From assembly GCA_022707965.1 (NCBI GenBank), contig JAKIZO010000009.1, positions 1 through 60,012 on the forward strand: a DNA stretch of 60,012 nt, read 5' to 3'. The position numbers were made by a program, and so were the translations under genes. Positions 25,555-36,185 of the stretch are shown in pieces. Under the pieces are notes generated by a model. It made no database searches and was not told the DNA's origin. It saw only the letters and a program-made list of their open reading frames with translations. The stretch comes from Bacteroidota bacterium. GTDB lineage: Bacteria > Bacteroidota > Ignavibacteria > Kapaibacteriales > UBA2268. Position 1 is the first letter of the stretch; the number at the start of each line of letters is the position of its first letter.

Positions 25555-28104
25555 TTATCTTGATACTACGATGACCGGTTTCGCAATTATCCCTTCTTTG
25601 CTTGTAATCTTAACTATATAGACGCCGTTCGCTATATTAATTCCGCATCTCAATAATTCAACTTTGTTATCGGCTAATATTTCGCCTGAATAATGCAACA
25701 AGTCGCCCAATAGAGAGTAAATTTCAACACTTTGGATATGAAAAAATCCATTCCTGATATTAAGCAGAATTGAGTTTGAGGATTTATCGAAATAGATATC
25801 AAAATCATTTTGTTCAAGTGATGAACTAACATCGTCAGGATTAACACCATAGCCTAATATTGGAATGCTGATGGTGCCTTTTTTCCTGTCGTTTGTACTG
25901 AAGGTAAGCGAACTTGACACTTTCCCAGCTTTATTTGGAGTGAACGAAATATCTATTATCAGCGAATCACCTTCGTTCAGAACTGCTTCACCATTTTGAT
26001 TGAGTTCAGGAGTTATTTTTTCAATTTTCAGCCCCTTGGTTGCCCCCATTAATATTTGAGGATTTGCTAAAGCAATTCCTTTATTGTTTGCAGGCTTTAC
26101 AATCATCGAAAAAGTTTTACTATTTCCAACCAATACATTTCCAAAGTGCAATGAATCTGGTGCAAATAGTGCAGTAGGTTGGTAATCAACGATAAAGCTA
26201 TGACGAATTTCGCTACCAAAATCCACTGGAAATTGATACAACAAAATATCATCGCTTTTAATATTTAAATTCCCATTATTCAGTTGATAATAGTATTGAT
26301 AATACCAGAAGCCCAGACCACAATTGAGAGAATTTTCAAATATTAGTTCATATCCTCCATTTTCTAAATTAATAGTATCGCTATACTGTGTGCTTGGCTG
26401 ATAATCATTTCTCGAAAATACTTCTTTCCCATCAGCACTTAATAGTCGTAACTTATAAGGTTTATAACCATTGTAATTAGAAAACAAAACATTGAAGTTG
26501 TTAGTCAATAAATTGATAGATAAATTTTGATAATACGATGATGGAAGATTGTATTCGGAAACAGAAATATTATTGTAAGTATATTCATCAACTACATCAT
26601 TAACTTTCATAATTTTAGCTACAAATTTTTTGGATGACGATGCCCAATCTGTATAATCAACGGGTGGTAAAGCAATTTCAGCAGATTCAAGTGAATTAAT
26701 GCTCCCTTCCCAGGTGTAAGTATAAACCTTTGAGCCTTCAATACCATATTCAAATTCTATTTTGCTAATTGTTTCAGACCCACGATTGCGAACTATTATT
26801 ATTGGACTTGTTGCAGATGGATTATATCTCAAATATATGTCTTTTTTACTTGGACGAACAATATCAGCAATTTCAGCATCAAGTTTGAAGTTCAAACTAT
26901 CGTAAACAACCAGATATGAAGTAATTACCCAATATCCGACTGTATTGCTACCGCTTTGATACGGCTTGTTGTAAAATTCCATATCATAATCTAATTTAAA
27001 AGTGCTGTTCGAAATATGTGGTGTAATTTCAAAATCGAATGGATACACAACAGCGCCCGGACACCAGTTAGTTCTGTCAAGCAGCCAGGTGCCACCTTGT
27101 GGGAATAGTGCATTATTTGAACATTCTCTCCAAACTTCACGAGTATATTTAACCTCATCATTTACTTTGACAAAAGCATTCTTGCGGCAGAATTCACAAC
27201 AATTATCTTCGTTGCCACCAAATCCGTGTCCGGTCTGTATAACTTTTAGCCTGACCATTTTTTCTTCGGGCATAAGAGAAATTTCACGAGCAGAAAGCTT
27301 TTCTTCTGTATCCTTATTATAAACCAAATATGGATATACCCAAATTCTTTCTAATCTTTTGATATTTCGCTCGGGGACGCCTTTGATGAAATCAAATGTA
27401 ATATTTATTTCTTGCTGTTGATTTGGTGCATCAATGTAAACTTTGCCTGTAAGTAGTGGAAGAAAATCGCTTGCGTCAATTACCCAAGAGAAACCATCTT
27501 CACCTACATTTAATCCTATCCCGTAGGGTGTGATAAATCGCATTATCTCGAATGTTTCTGCTAATGTAATTTCGTCCTTGTAAAATACTCGCTGCTTCTG
27601 CAAATATATTGTATCATCGCCTCCAACAAAAACTGAATCAATATTACCATTAACGTTTACAAAGTATCTGTAATATGGCAACCAAACATATTTAGTTTGC
27701 TTGATAATTGTGCTTTCACCGTCAGTTTCATAATACTTTATTTCAAGTGGTTTAATCGGTATGGAATCAATCGTGTAATTTCCCTCCTCGCCTGTTACAA
27801 GGTAGCTCCAAGAAGTATCATTCCTGAATACCAAACTATCTACTACTAATCCATCAACTCTAAAGCTTGGCAAATAGAATTGTTTTACATATACGTTAGC
27901 GATATAATCCCATTCCCCGCAAGGACATTTTATTGTATAGTTCATCAATATCTTTTCAAATGTTTCGTTTGCATCGGGAAATTCGAACCAACCATATTTT
28001 GGTTTGTTGTAATCGATTGTCCGAACAACAATTGTATCGGAAGCAAACAAACTGTAAGTTGAAACCAATAATATCTATAATTGCGTAAAACTGAATTTTT
28101 TCAT
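25555..28104 (-). CDS. PNGase F-like T9SS secreted protein; in-frame TAG within the signal peptide
   Basis: The intact frame from 28068 (TTG) encodes 837 residues; the natural start is the ATG at 28104, from which MKKFSFTQL is followed by a TAG at 28075-28077 and then ILLVSTYSLFAS. The first half looks like the two-domain peptide-N-glycosidase F superfamily: YTIKCPCGEWDYIANVYVK near the N-terminus, then TGHGFGGNEDNCCEFC and QGGTWLLDRTNWCPGAVVYP. The second half is beta-rich and ends in a T9SS sorting domain (GVYIVKITSKEG ... PVIVVSR). Such proteins would act at the cell surface on glycoproteins. The stop would prevent export unless bypassed. A frame starting at TTG 28068 would lack a complete signal peptide. 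Confidence 0.75.
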
Positions 28105-28200
28105 ATTAATCCTAATTCAATTGTTAATTAATAATTAATAATAATTAACAAATTATCATTATATTTTCATTTATGCAATATTATTATTTTTTTTCATTAT

Positions 28201-28229
28201 AAAATAAAAAAGGGGCAAAATATGCCCCT
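28201..28229 (-). terminator. mdh: Intrinsic terminator after mdh
   Basis: Read on the minus strand, AGGGGCA and TGCCCCT form a 7-bp stem (28211-28229) with a 5-nt loop, followed by TTTTTTATTTT. It lies about 25 bp after the mdh stop codon. Confidence 0.9.
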
Positions 28230-28251
28230 ATCAATATTATTATCTTTCTTT

Positions 28252-29220
<969 letters not shown>

Positions 29221-29288
29221 TTATGACACTATTTTTAGATTAAAATTGCATTATGGGAACTATTTATCGGTAAATTCGGAAATAATCA

Positions 29289-30023
29289 TTACACCATCGA
29301 ATTACTCAAATTGTAAAATTGGCATTCTTCGTGCTTGCAAGTGCGATTGCGTAGCGAGAAAGTGCATTTAGCCTCGGCGTAAGGCAATTCTACTGCAAAG
29401 TGTTCTTTCAAGAACTCAATTGCTGATTGTATCGAAAGATAAGTGTCGCGTTTGCAGCAGCGAGGCGCGCCTGCTTCGGCAATTTTTTTCAGAGCCTGGG
29501 CGGTAATTTGGTTGGAAAGCGTCCATTCGTCCTCGTCGACAAGTTCACGGTTAAGATAAGTGCTCAGAAACACACCCAGCCCGATAGCCGCACCGCAAGT
29601 GTTTATATCGAACGAGCAGACGCGCGGCGTTTCTTCCTTCGCACGACGCTCGATAGCATTTAGCTTTGCGTTCAGGCTTTCTTCCGATTTATGGTAATTA
29701 TGCAGGCAAGTTGTAAGCACCGCTGGCACTATCAGATGGTGTTCGGCACCGTGCATACGAATAACGGGCGAATTCATAATTTCCACCGCAAGTTCAATAG
29801 GGCTAATCCCTTTATATTTCAGGCATCTATCAATTACGAATTCTTCGGGCGTTTTCTCCATACACTCCGAGCAAATGCAATGAGAATTATCGCAAACAAC
29901 GGGTATCGTTTTCACCTGCCCGCAAAAATCGCAAATTCGGTCTTCTAATTTATCTATCTGGTGCAATTCTTCACCGCAAAGTATGCAAGTTGTGCGTTCT
30001 GAATGTTGATTTAGTTCTATCAT
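29289..30023 (-). CDS. DUF5714-like cysteine-rich protein
   Basis: This encodes 244 residues. The N-terminus has several CxxC pairs (CILCGEE, CDFCGQ, CDNSHCICSEC), probably zinc-binding. The remainder matches my memory of the DUF5714 domain: MHGAEHHLIVPAVL, INTCGAAIGLGVFLS, EWTLSNQITAQAL and GAPRCCKRDTYL, then a final Cys cluster (CTFSLRNRTCKHEEC). In some archaea this domain is attached to SAM-dependent methyltransferases, but no biochemical function is known. Roughly 18 Cys residues suggest a metal or redox role. It diverges from the OsmC gene. Confidence 0.75.
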   Translation of the reverse strand: MIELNQHSERTTCILCGEELHQIDKLEDRICDFCGQVKTIPVVCDNSHCICSECMEKTPEEFVIDRCLKYKGISPIELAVEIMNSPVIRMHGAEHHLIVPAVLTTCLHNYHKSEESLNAKLNAIERRAKEETPRVCSFDINTCGAAIGLGVFLSTYLNRELVDEDEWTLSNQITAQALKKIAEAGAPRCCKRDTYLSIQSAIEFLKEHFAVELPYAEAKCTFSLRNRTCKHEECQFYNLSNSMV

Positions 30024-30179
30024 AATATGCTCACAAGAATTTTTTGAAATAATACATTAAGAGTTTTTTGCATTAAAATTATTGTAAATTACTCAATTGT
30101 AATTTATGATAAAATATATTTTCATAACAAACGACTATATGAACGAGATGGAATATTGTTTTTAAAAAGAGGTTTTAAA

Positions 30180-30569
30180 ATGAGAATTTATTTTGCAGGA
30201 AACAAGAAAGTTTATGCAGAATTCAACGGTTTCACTGTTCAGACAGACCAGCCAATCGAAGGTGGTGGCGATGGAAGCGCACCCGCACCATACGATTTAT
30301 TCCTTGCGTCGCTCGGGACTTGTGCGGGAATTTATGTTAAAGGATTTTGCGATAGTCGTGGGCTATCTGCCGAAGGAATAGAGATTATTCAGGATATCGA
30401 ATACGATTTCGTCAATCGCAAGGTTGGGAAAATCACACTCGACATACGCGTGCCGTCATCTTTTCCCGATAAATACCTGCCCGCTCTAATTGCAGCCGCA
30501 AACCATTGCGCCGTGAAAAAAACCATCCAGGACCCACCCGAATTCGACGTCCGAACAACCGTAGTTTAA
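30180..30569 (+). CDS. OsmC family peroxiredoxin-like protein
   Basis: The start is ATG 30180, preceded by AGAGGT, giving 129 residues. The fold's two reactive cysteines are present (LASLGTCAGI and NHCAVKKTI), together with the Arg/Asp-rich strand region. OsmC/Ohr proteins reduce organic peroxides using a Cys pair. The short length and spacing fit the OsmC/YhfA subgroup rather than Ohr. It is followed by a large repeat cluster. Confidence 0.9.
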   Translation: MRIYFAGNKKVYAEFNGFTVQTDQPIEGGGDGSAPAPYDLFLASLGTCAGIYVKGFCDSRGLSAEGIEIIQDIEYDFVNRKVGKITLDIRVPSSFPDKYLPALIAAANHCAVKKTIQDPPEFDVRTTVV

Positions 30570-30579
30570 GTATGAATTA

Positions 30580-30955
30580 CACAGACAAGAATAGGAAAAC
30601 CTTCCGAAGGTTTGAAACCTTCGGAAGGTTCTGGCAATTTATGGCGATGCGTTTTCCACAGACAAGAACGTCTGTGCTACCAATATGGTAATGTCCAAAG
30701 GTTCTATGTAGGGGCAATTCATGAATTGCCCCTACGATATTCCCCGAATGTGGATTATTGGCAATGTTTTTGTGAAAAGCTACGGAAGGTGTTATGGTGT
30801 TATGTAGGGGCACGGCATGCCGTGCCCCTACAACATGATTAAAAATACATTCCACGCCGGTGCATCGCACAGACAAGAATGTCTGTGCTACCGCTGATTA
30901 ATATAAACCTTCGGAAGGTTCCAAAACCTTCCGAAGGTTCTAAACGTGGTAATTT
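30580..30955. repeat. Large mosaic repeat cluster at the osmC / deiminase convergent junction
   Basis: In order: shortened A fused to a B pair (30580-30630), A (30657-30681), C palindrome with ATTC core (30708-30735), a roughly 70-bp unique spacer, C palindrome with CACGGCATGCCGTG core (30804-30831), A (30868-30892) and a B pair (30906-30940). No gene is present in this 399-bp gap; short open frames here simply translate the repeats. Confidence 0.92.
30731..30836 (+). repeat. Dispersed duplication, copy 1 (inverted relative to copy at 59902-60012)
   Basis: This stretch, from ATTGCCCCTACGATATTCCC through the second C palindrome, is almost identical to the reverse complement of 59902-60012, differing at only a few positions. 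It shows that the C-spacer-C block is a unit that has moved or been copied as a whole. Confidence 0.9.
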
Positions 30956-30968
30956 CGTGACGACCGAA

Positions 30969-32528
30969 CTACCTTACTACGCTCATTTTTCGCATAATTG
31001 AGCTGCCTTCGTCGAACGAAATGTTCACATAATACAGTCCGACGGGCAATTTTGATGTGTTGATTGTAATTACATCATACTGCGAAAGCAAATCAACCGT
31101 ATTTGAATATACTTGAATACCTGTTGAATTGATTATGCTAATCTTTGCTTTGCCTGATTTTACGTTTCTGAACTCGATAGAAGCAAATTCACTTGCGGGA
31201 TTAGGGAACACCTCGCTTATTTCATCATTGCTAACAAAATTATCACGTACCGAAACGTAATTTACGACGAATTTATAATTGCCTTCGGGGGCAACAATAG
31301 GCTTGGTTATGGTCTTGCCGTTGTTCGCTTCGGCATAGATGTAGTATTCAACAGTGTCGCCTTCGTTCAGTGCCGAATTTGGAATAAAACCTGCGAATTT
31401 GTTGTCATCGCCCTTCTGCAAAGAAACTACGTTCCAGTTTTCGTCATAAGTGCGTTTCCAATAGACGCTTGCGTTTTTAATTCCGCTTCTGTTGGTAATT
31501 TCGGCATCTACCCGGAAGCCGTCCTCAAACAGGTCTGCTGCGGAGACGGGATAGTGGAAAATTCGTAATGGATTTTCAGCGGGAATTTGCTTTGTTATGC
31601 AGTGAATAGCACCGCCCGAACCATCAAACGAACGAACGTCAATTGGAACAATATTATATCCTGGGTAAGCGTTTTTCAGTGCTGTCATTGCTTCTTCGTA
31701 GTCAGTTTTGCTGCCGCCAGCACCTTCGGTATAGAACACGGGTTGAATAATCGTCTTGTTTACAAACAGATGGTTAGAATAAGTCCTGGTGTAATTTTCG
31801 TATTCTTTTGAACTTTTGTACCAGGTGCCATCATCTTTTCGTGGAAGAGGAATGTAGCGGCTCAAATATTTCTTCCCATTTCTCGAAGAAAGCGAAAGCA
31901 AAGTGTCAACGTTTTTCGATGACAGCTTTGCATCGAAGAACGAGGAAAGTTCATTCGGATATTTTGTGAAGACAAAAGTATTTTCGTCGTAGAAATCGGC
32001 ATATAAATCAATATGCCCCGTTCCGCCGTCATATTGAAGTCTATTGAGAATTTTAATTTTTTTCAGGTACATCAAATAAACTAAGCTATCACGCACCTGC
32101 GAAAGAGTAAGCACAGGTTTTTCCTCAACATTAAACCCGAGCGGACTTGTTTCGTCAAGGTAAAGACGTCCCTCGCCGTCAGCGTTTGCATCGGCTATTG
32201 CGTTGGTTGTGAACAAAGTGCCGTCGCCATCTACCAGGATATTACCGCCTTCGAATTCAATTGTAGTGGAATAAACAGGTATTCCGAACTCTTTGCCAAT
32301 TTTCACAGGAATTTCGTCATCGAGCGGACGCCCGCCATAATATTCGAAATCTAAAAATGCAATGCTATCCTGGTCGCCATAATAGAACGCTACTGGTCCG
32401 CAATCACGATACCAGAAGGAATTCCCTTGATTTACAAAAAATCGGTAATTGTAAAGCGGTTTGCCTACTTTTGCTGTGTATTCGAGTATGTCGGTGGTGT
32501 CCTCTGCATCCCAAACGTTTATCCACAC
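30969..32528 (-). pseudogene. Peptidyl-arginine/agmatine deiminase-like T9SS protein, main part after an in-frame stop
   Basis: This part continues the same frame as 32634-33035 after a TAA; its apparent first codon is a GTG inside the conserved domain, so it is not a separate gene. It has the PAD_porph/agmatine deiminase landmarks WYRDCGPVAFYYG, IEFEGGNILVDGDGT, GGTGHIDLYADF and the Cys region GGAIHCITKQIP. After about residue 330 come a beta domain and a C-terminal T9SS sorting domain (VFPNPASEFASIEF ... KMSVVR). The family deiminates peptidyl-arginine or agmatine. Export would need the upstream signal peptide. Confidence 0.85.
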
Positions 32529-32633
32529 CTGCGCTTCTTTCTGAATTGCATCGGCAAGCGTTGCGTATACAAACGCATATTCGCTATCATCGAAAACATC
32601 GGGAATATTTATAACATCTATTAGTTTATACTC

Positions 32634-33035
32634 TTACTTTAAGTAGTCGTAATATAGAGCCTTGCCTTCGAAAAGTTGTTCGAGCGGATACTGTATTTTC
32701 ATCTCTTTGTCGAATGAGTAGTAAGGCCAGCCAATCAAAATTGCCTGCACTTCCTCGAACTCAGCCGGGAAATATCGCTCGGCAGGCAAATCCATCTGAA
32801 CGCTTTTCTGTGTTGTTATGTTGTCCTTCGAACTGCTGAATTGTTGGCTTTTGCGAACAATAGATTTAACGCCTTCGTCCAATACCTTATATTTTTTGTG
32901 AGCTGAGAAAAAATTGCGAAAATCTTCTTTGCTCAAATGTTTCAGGTTCTCTTTTATTTGAGATTTGTCCGCCGAAAACGCATTGCCTTGCAGAAAGAAC
33001 AGTCCAATTAAAACAGTAATTAAAAATTTCCTCAT
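32634..33035 (-). pseudogene. Peptidyl-arginine/agmatine deiminase-like protein, N-terminal part before an in-frame TAA
   Basis: This encodes 133 residues: signal peptide (MRKFLITVLIGLFFLQGNAFS), a propeptide-like helical stretch, then the start of the deiminase domain (FEEVQAILIGWPYYS). It stops at TAA (32634-32636), but the same frame continues with EYKLIDVINIPDVFDDSEYA and on into the rest of the enzyme, so a single CAA-to-TAA type change would explain it. Sequencing error or strain-level inactivation are both possible. Confidence 0.85.
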
Positions 33036-33212
33036 AAAACACCAAAAATTTTTAAAATATAATCATTCAGTAATGTATATACACATAAAAAAACACTTTT
33101 GTTACTTATAATTTCTAATAAATTTTAAATATTTGATTGGAATATGAAAATTGCTGTTCAATAACGCTTTTCAATTTTAAAAAAAATCGAAAAACCTTCA
33201 TTTGGCGTCGTT

Positions 33213-33340
33213 GGTAGTTCAGACATTCCTGTCTGAATAATTTGGTTTTTTCCTATCTGCATTTCACAGACAAGAATGTCTGTGCTACCGCTGATTAATA
33301 CAAACCTTCGGAAGGTTCCAAACCTTCCGAAGGTTCTAAG
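33213..33340. repeat. Repeat cluster (A'-A-B) between the deiminase and S9 peptidase genes
   Basis: An A' variant (GTAGTTCAGACATTCCTGTC, then TGAA) near 33219-33238 is followed by A (33265-33289) and a B pair (33303-33335). The junction is tandem on the minus strand. The remaining bases of the 313-bp gap are AT-rich and should hold the promoter of the deiminase gene. Confidence 0.88.
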
Positions 33341-33348
33341 CGTGGTAA

Positions 33349-35289
33349 TTAATGCAAGCGAAACACATCTTTCAAGAATAGTGCAATTGCTGAGTTGTAA
33401 TAATCACGGTTCGATTTTTTGCGGAAGCCGTGCCCTTCGTCTCTGGCAAGCAAATACCAAACGTTACCGCCGTTCTGGCGAACTTTCTCAACAATCTGCT
33501 CGGCTTCGGAGGTGGGCACTCGTGGGTCGTTCAATCCTTGAATTACAAATAAGGGTTTCGAGATTTTGTGAGCATTGTTGAGCGGCGAAATCATTTGAAG
33601 GAACTGCCTCATTTCGGGGTCACGCTCGTCGCCATATTCCACACGGCGAAGGTCGCGGCGGTATTCGCTTGTGTTTTCCAGAAAAGTTACAAAATTAGAA
33701 ATACCAACAACATCAATACCTGCGGCAAGTCGGTCGTTGTAGTGCGTCATCATTGCAAGCACCATATAGCCACCGTACGAACCACCATAGACGCAAATAC
33801 GCTTTGCGTCGAGCTCGGGCTGTTTTGCAATCCAATCAAGCAAAGCACCGCCGTCCTTTACGGAATTTTCACGCAAAAATCCATTATCCAAATCAAGAAA
33901 CGTTTTGCCGTAGCCATCGCTTCCTCGCACATTCGGGGCAATTATTGCAACCCCAAGTTCGTTCAGCAGAAACTGGAAGTAGGAGGCAAAGCCCGGACGG
34001 AACTGCCCCTCGGGTCCGCCGTGAAAATTAATGACAACCGGGAACGGACCATTGCCCCTGGGTTTGTAGTAATACGCAGGTATCATTCGCGGCTTGCCGT
34101 TCACCGTATCGAACGTTGGATATTGAATTAGCACCGGCTCGATGAATTTAGACGTGTTCAGTCCGCCAACTTCGCTGAATGTCCACTGCTCTGCTTTTTG
34201 CTCTTTCAGCGAATAAACAAACACATCGCCCGGCGAAAACGACGAATTCATTGTAAATGCAAACTTTTTGCTATCCGGCGAGAAGGCGAACCCGCCAATT
34301 TCGCCTTTTGGCAAATTTTTCGGTTCGGAATATTTAAAAGTCTTGGTGTTCATTATATAAACTTTGCTCGAACCGTTTTCATTCACCGAAAAAGCAAGGT
34401 TTGCCCCATCTTTCGAAATCGTTATTCCTTCCACATCCCAATCTATTGCACCCGTTATTGGCATGATTTTCTTCGTCTTCAAATCGACGTAAAATAGTTT
34501 CTTGAACTCACTTCCATAGTTTGAAAGGAAGAAAACGCCTTTGCCGTCTTTGGAAAATTCGGCATCGCCCATTGCAACTTTTTCGCTGTATTCAACCAGC
34601 TTTTCGTATTTTTTCGTTGTCAAATCGAGCAAGAAAACAGTGCTTTCGTTTATCGAAATGTAATTATAAATCAATGCTTGCTTGCCATCAGGCGAAAAAT
34701 CGAGGAAACTCCATTGTCCTTTTGCTTCGAACACCATTTCTGTTTTGCCTGAATTGAAGTCGTAGATGTAAATATCGAAGTCGCGGTTGTTGCGTTCGTT
34801 CGATGTATAGGCAAATTTACTGCCATCGGGCGACCAGCGGAAGCTGCCGTAGCGCGACTTTCCGTTGCTCAGCATCCGAATGCTGCCATTTTCCTCATCA
34901 AAGTAATAAATCTGATATTGTTCGTTGCCTCCAATATCTTTGCTGAAAAGGAAGCCGCGTTCTTTCGTTGGGCGAACTGCAATGCCCGCGATTGGCTCTT
35001 TGTAGAATGTGAGCTGGCGGCGTGCTCCACCTGGCTGCGAAACAAAATGCACCTGTGCTGTTTCCGAAAATCGTGTGATAATATAAACACCTTTGCTATC
35101 GCTTGCCCAGCCGGCAAGTGCGGCGGAACGCACATTCTGGTATTGCTCCAATCGCTCCTGCAAACTCGCAGGTATTTCGGGTATGTTCTCAATCACAAGA
35201 TTACCTATTTCTTTGCGTTGCACCTCCGAAGACGCAATGGCAACCGATAAAAGAAGCACTATTATTGCTAATAAACTCAATCTTTTCAT
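33349..35289 (-). CDS. S9 family serine peptidase (prolyl oligopeptidase-like), exported
   Basis: This encodes 646 residues from the ATG at 35289, which has GGAGGG upstream. A signal peptide (MKRLSLLAIIVLLLSVAIAS) suggests a periplasmic location. Residues about 60-370 form a WD40/TolB-like beta-propeller with repeated (F/W)SPDGxK(F/Q)A motifs. The alpha/beta-hydrolase domain has the nucleophile Ser504 in GGSYGGYM, the Asp in QGLNDPRVP and the His in DEGHGF. This is the acylaminoacyl-peptidase/dipeptidyl-peptidase type, cleaving short peptides. Monocistronic. Confidence 0.94.
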   Translation of the reverse strand: MKRLSLLAIIVLLLSVAIASSEVQRKEIGNLVIENIPEIPASLQERLEQYQNVRSAALAGWASDSKGVYIITRFSETAQVHFVSQPGGARRQLTFYKEPIAGIAVRPTKERGFLFSKDIGGNEQYQIYYFDEENGSIRMLSNGKSRYGSFRWSPDGSKFAYTSNERNNRDFDIYIYDFNSGKTEMVFEAKGQWSFLDFSPDGKQALIYNYISINESTVFLLDLTTKKYEKLVEYSEKVAMGDAEFSKDGKGVFFLSNYGSEFKKLFYVDLKTKKIMPITGAIDWDVEGITISKDGANLAFSVNENGSSKVYIMNTKTFKYSEPKNLPKGEIGGFAFSPDSKKFAFTMNSSFSPGDVFVYSLKEQKAEQWTFSEVGGLNTSKFIEPVLIQYPTFDTVNGKPRMIPAYYYKPRGNGPFPVVINFHGGPEGQFRPGFASYFQFLLNELGVAIIAPNVRGSDGYGKTFLDLDNGFLRENSVKDGGALLDWIAKQPELDAKRICVYGGSYGGYMVLAMMTHYNDRLAAGIDVVGISNFVTFLENTSEYRRDLRRVEYGDERDPEMRQFLQMISPLNNAHKISKPLFVIQGLNDPRVPTSEAEQIVEKVRQNGGNVWYLLARDEGHGFRKKSNRDYYNSAIALFLKDVFRLH

Positions 35290-35382
35290 TAATCCCTCCA
35301 AATATTATTGAACGATGATTATCCAGATAATAGCAATATAAACAAATTTTTATCGTTTCTAAATATTTAATTGTGGTGAGAA

Positions 35383-35949
35383 ATGGCGGTTGTCCCTGTA
35401 TATAATTGCTTCCACCCTGTGATGAAACAAAAAACACAGGATGTAGTTGAATTCAATGATGAAATTAAAACGATTGCCGAAAATTTAATCGACACAATGA
35501 TAAATACGGGCAATGGGGTTGGCCTTGCGGCAAATCAAATTGGCGAGACCAAATCCATTTTCGTTATCGATACTAACTTGAATAAAGAAGAAAAGCCAAA
35601 CCCGATTGTCGTTATTAACCCAAAAATTATCGCTGTTTCGGACGAAACAGAAATCCAGACGGAAGGTTGCCTGAGCGTCCCCGAATTGTGGGAAGATGTC
35701 GAACGCCCGCTCGAAATCGAAGTCCAGTATAACGATTTGAATATGAAGGAATATAAAACGACGTTCAGTGGTTTTCTTGCTCGCGTTTTCCAGCACGAAT
35801 ACGACCACCTGCAAGGCATACTTTTCTTTGAACGCATAGCACCGCTTCGCCGGGTGCTAATCAAAAACAAACTGAAAAAAATCGAGAAAGGGCAAATCCT
35901 GCCCGACTACCCAATGGTGCTTCCAAACGGTCAGGTAGTTGATAGATAA
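35383..35949 (+). CDS. def: Peptide deformylase
   Basis: This encodes 188 residues. All three metal-site motifs are intact: GVGLAANQIG (about 47-56), EGCLSVPE (about 93-100) and QHEYDHLQGILF (about 134-145). It removes the formyl group from nascent N-terminal methionine. It stands alone, divergent from the S9 peptidase; fmt is not adjacent as it often is. Confidence 0.97.
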   Translation: MAVVPVYNCFHPVMKQKTQDVVEFNDEIKTIAENLIDTMINTGNGVGLAANQIGETKSIFVIDTNLNKEEKPNPIVVINPKIIAVSDETEIQTEGCLSVPELWEDVERPLEIEVQYNDLNMKEYKTTFSGFLARVFQHEYDHLQGILFFERIAPLRRVLIKNKLKKIEKGQILPDYPMVLPNGQVVDR

Positions 35950-36042
35950 TTGGTAGAGCGTTTTTTTCAAAAACGAATATTTTGCACCATAGGAAGGTTC
36001 TACGAAGGGGCATATCACGATACGCCCATGATTGAATTATAC

Positions 36043-36173
36043 AACCTTCCGAAGGTTCCAAACCTTCGGAAGGTTATGGCGATTTATGGCGATACGTTTT
36101 CCACAGACAAGAATGTCTGTGCTACCGCTGATTAATATAAACCTTCGGAAGGGCGAGAACCTTCCGAAGGTTC
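36043..36173. repeat. Repeat cluster (B-A-B) at the def / nrdJ convergent junction
   Basis: B pairs at 36043-36075 and 36141-36173 flank an A element at 36102-36126. A degenerate C-like block (AAGGGGCATATCACGATACG then CCC) lies just before, at about 36005-36028. Confidence 0.88.
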
Positions 36174-36185
36174 TAAGCTTCGTAA

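Noticed and set aside
30969-32528. Independent gene starting at the GTG at 32528
   Set aside because: The frame continues unbroken upstream to a TAA, the upstream codons encode deiminase sequence, and the GTG lies inside the domain.
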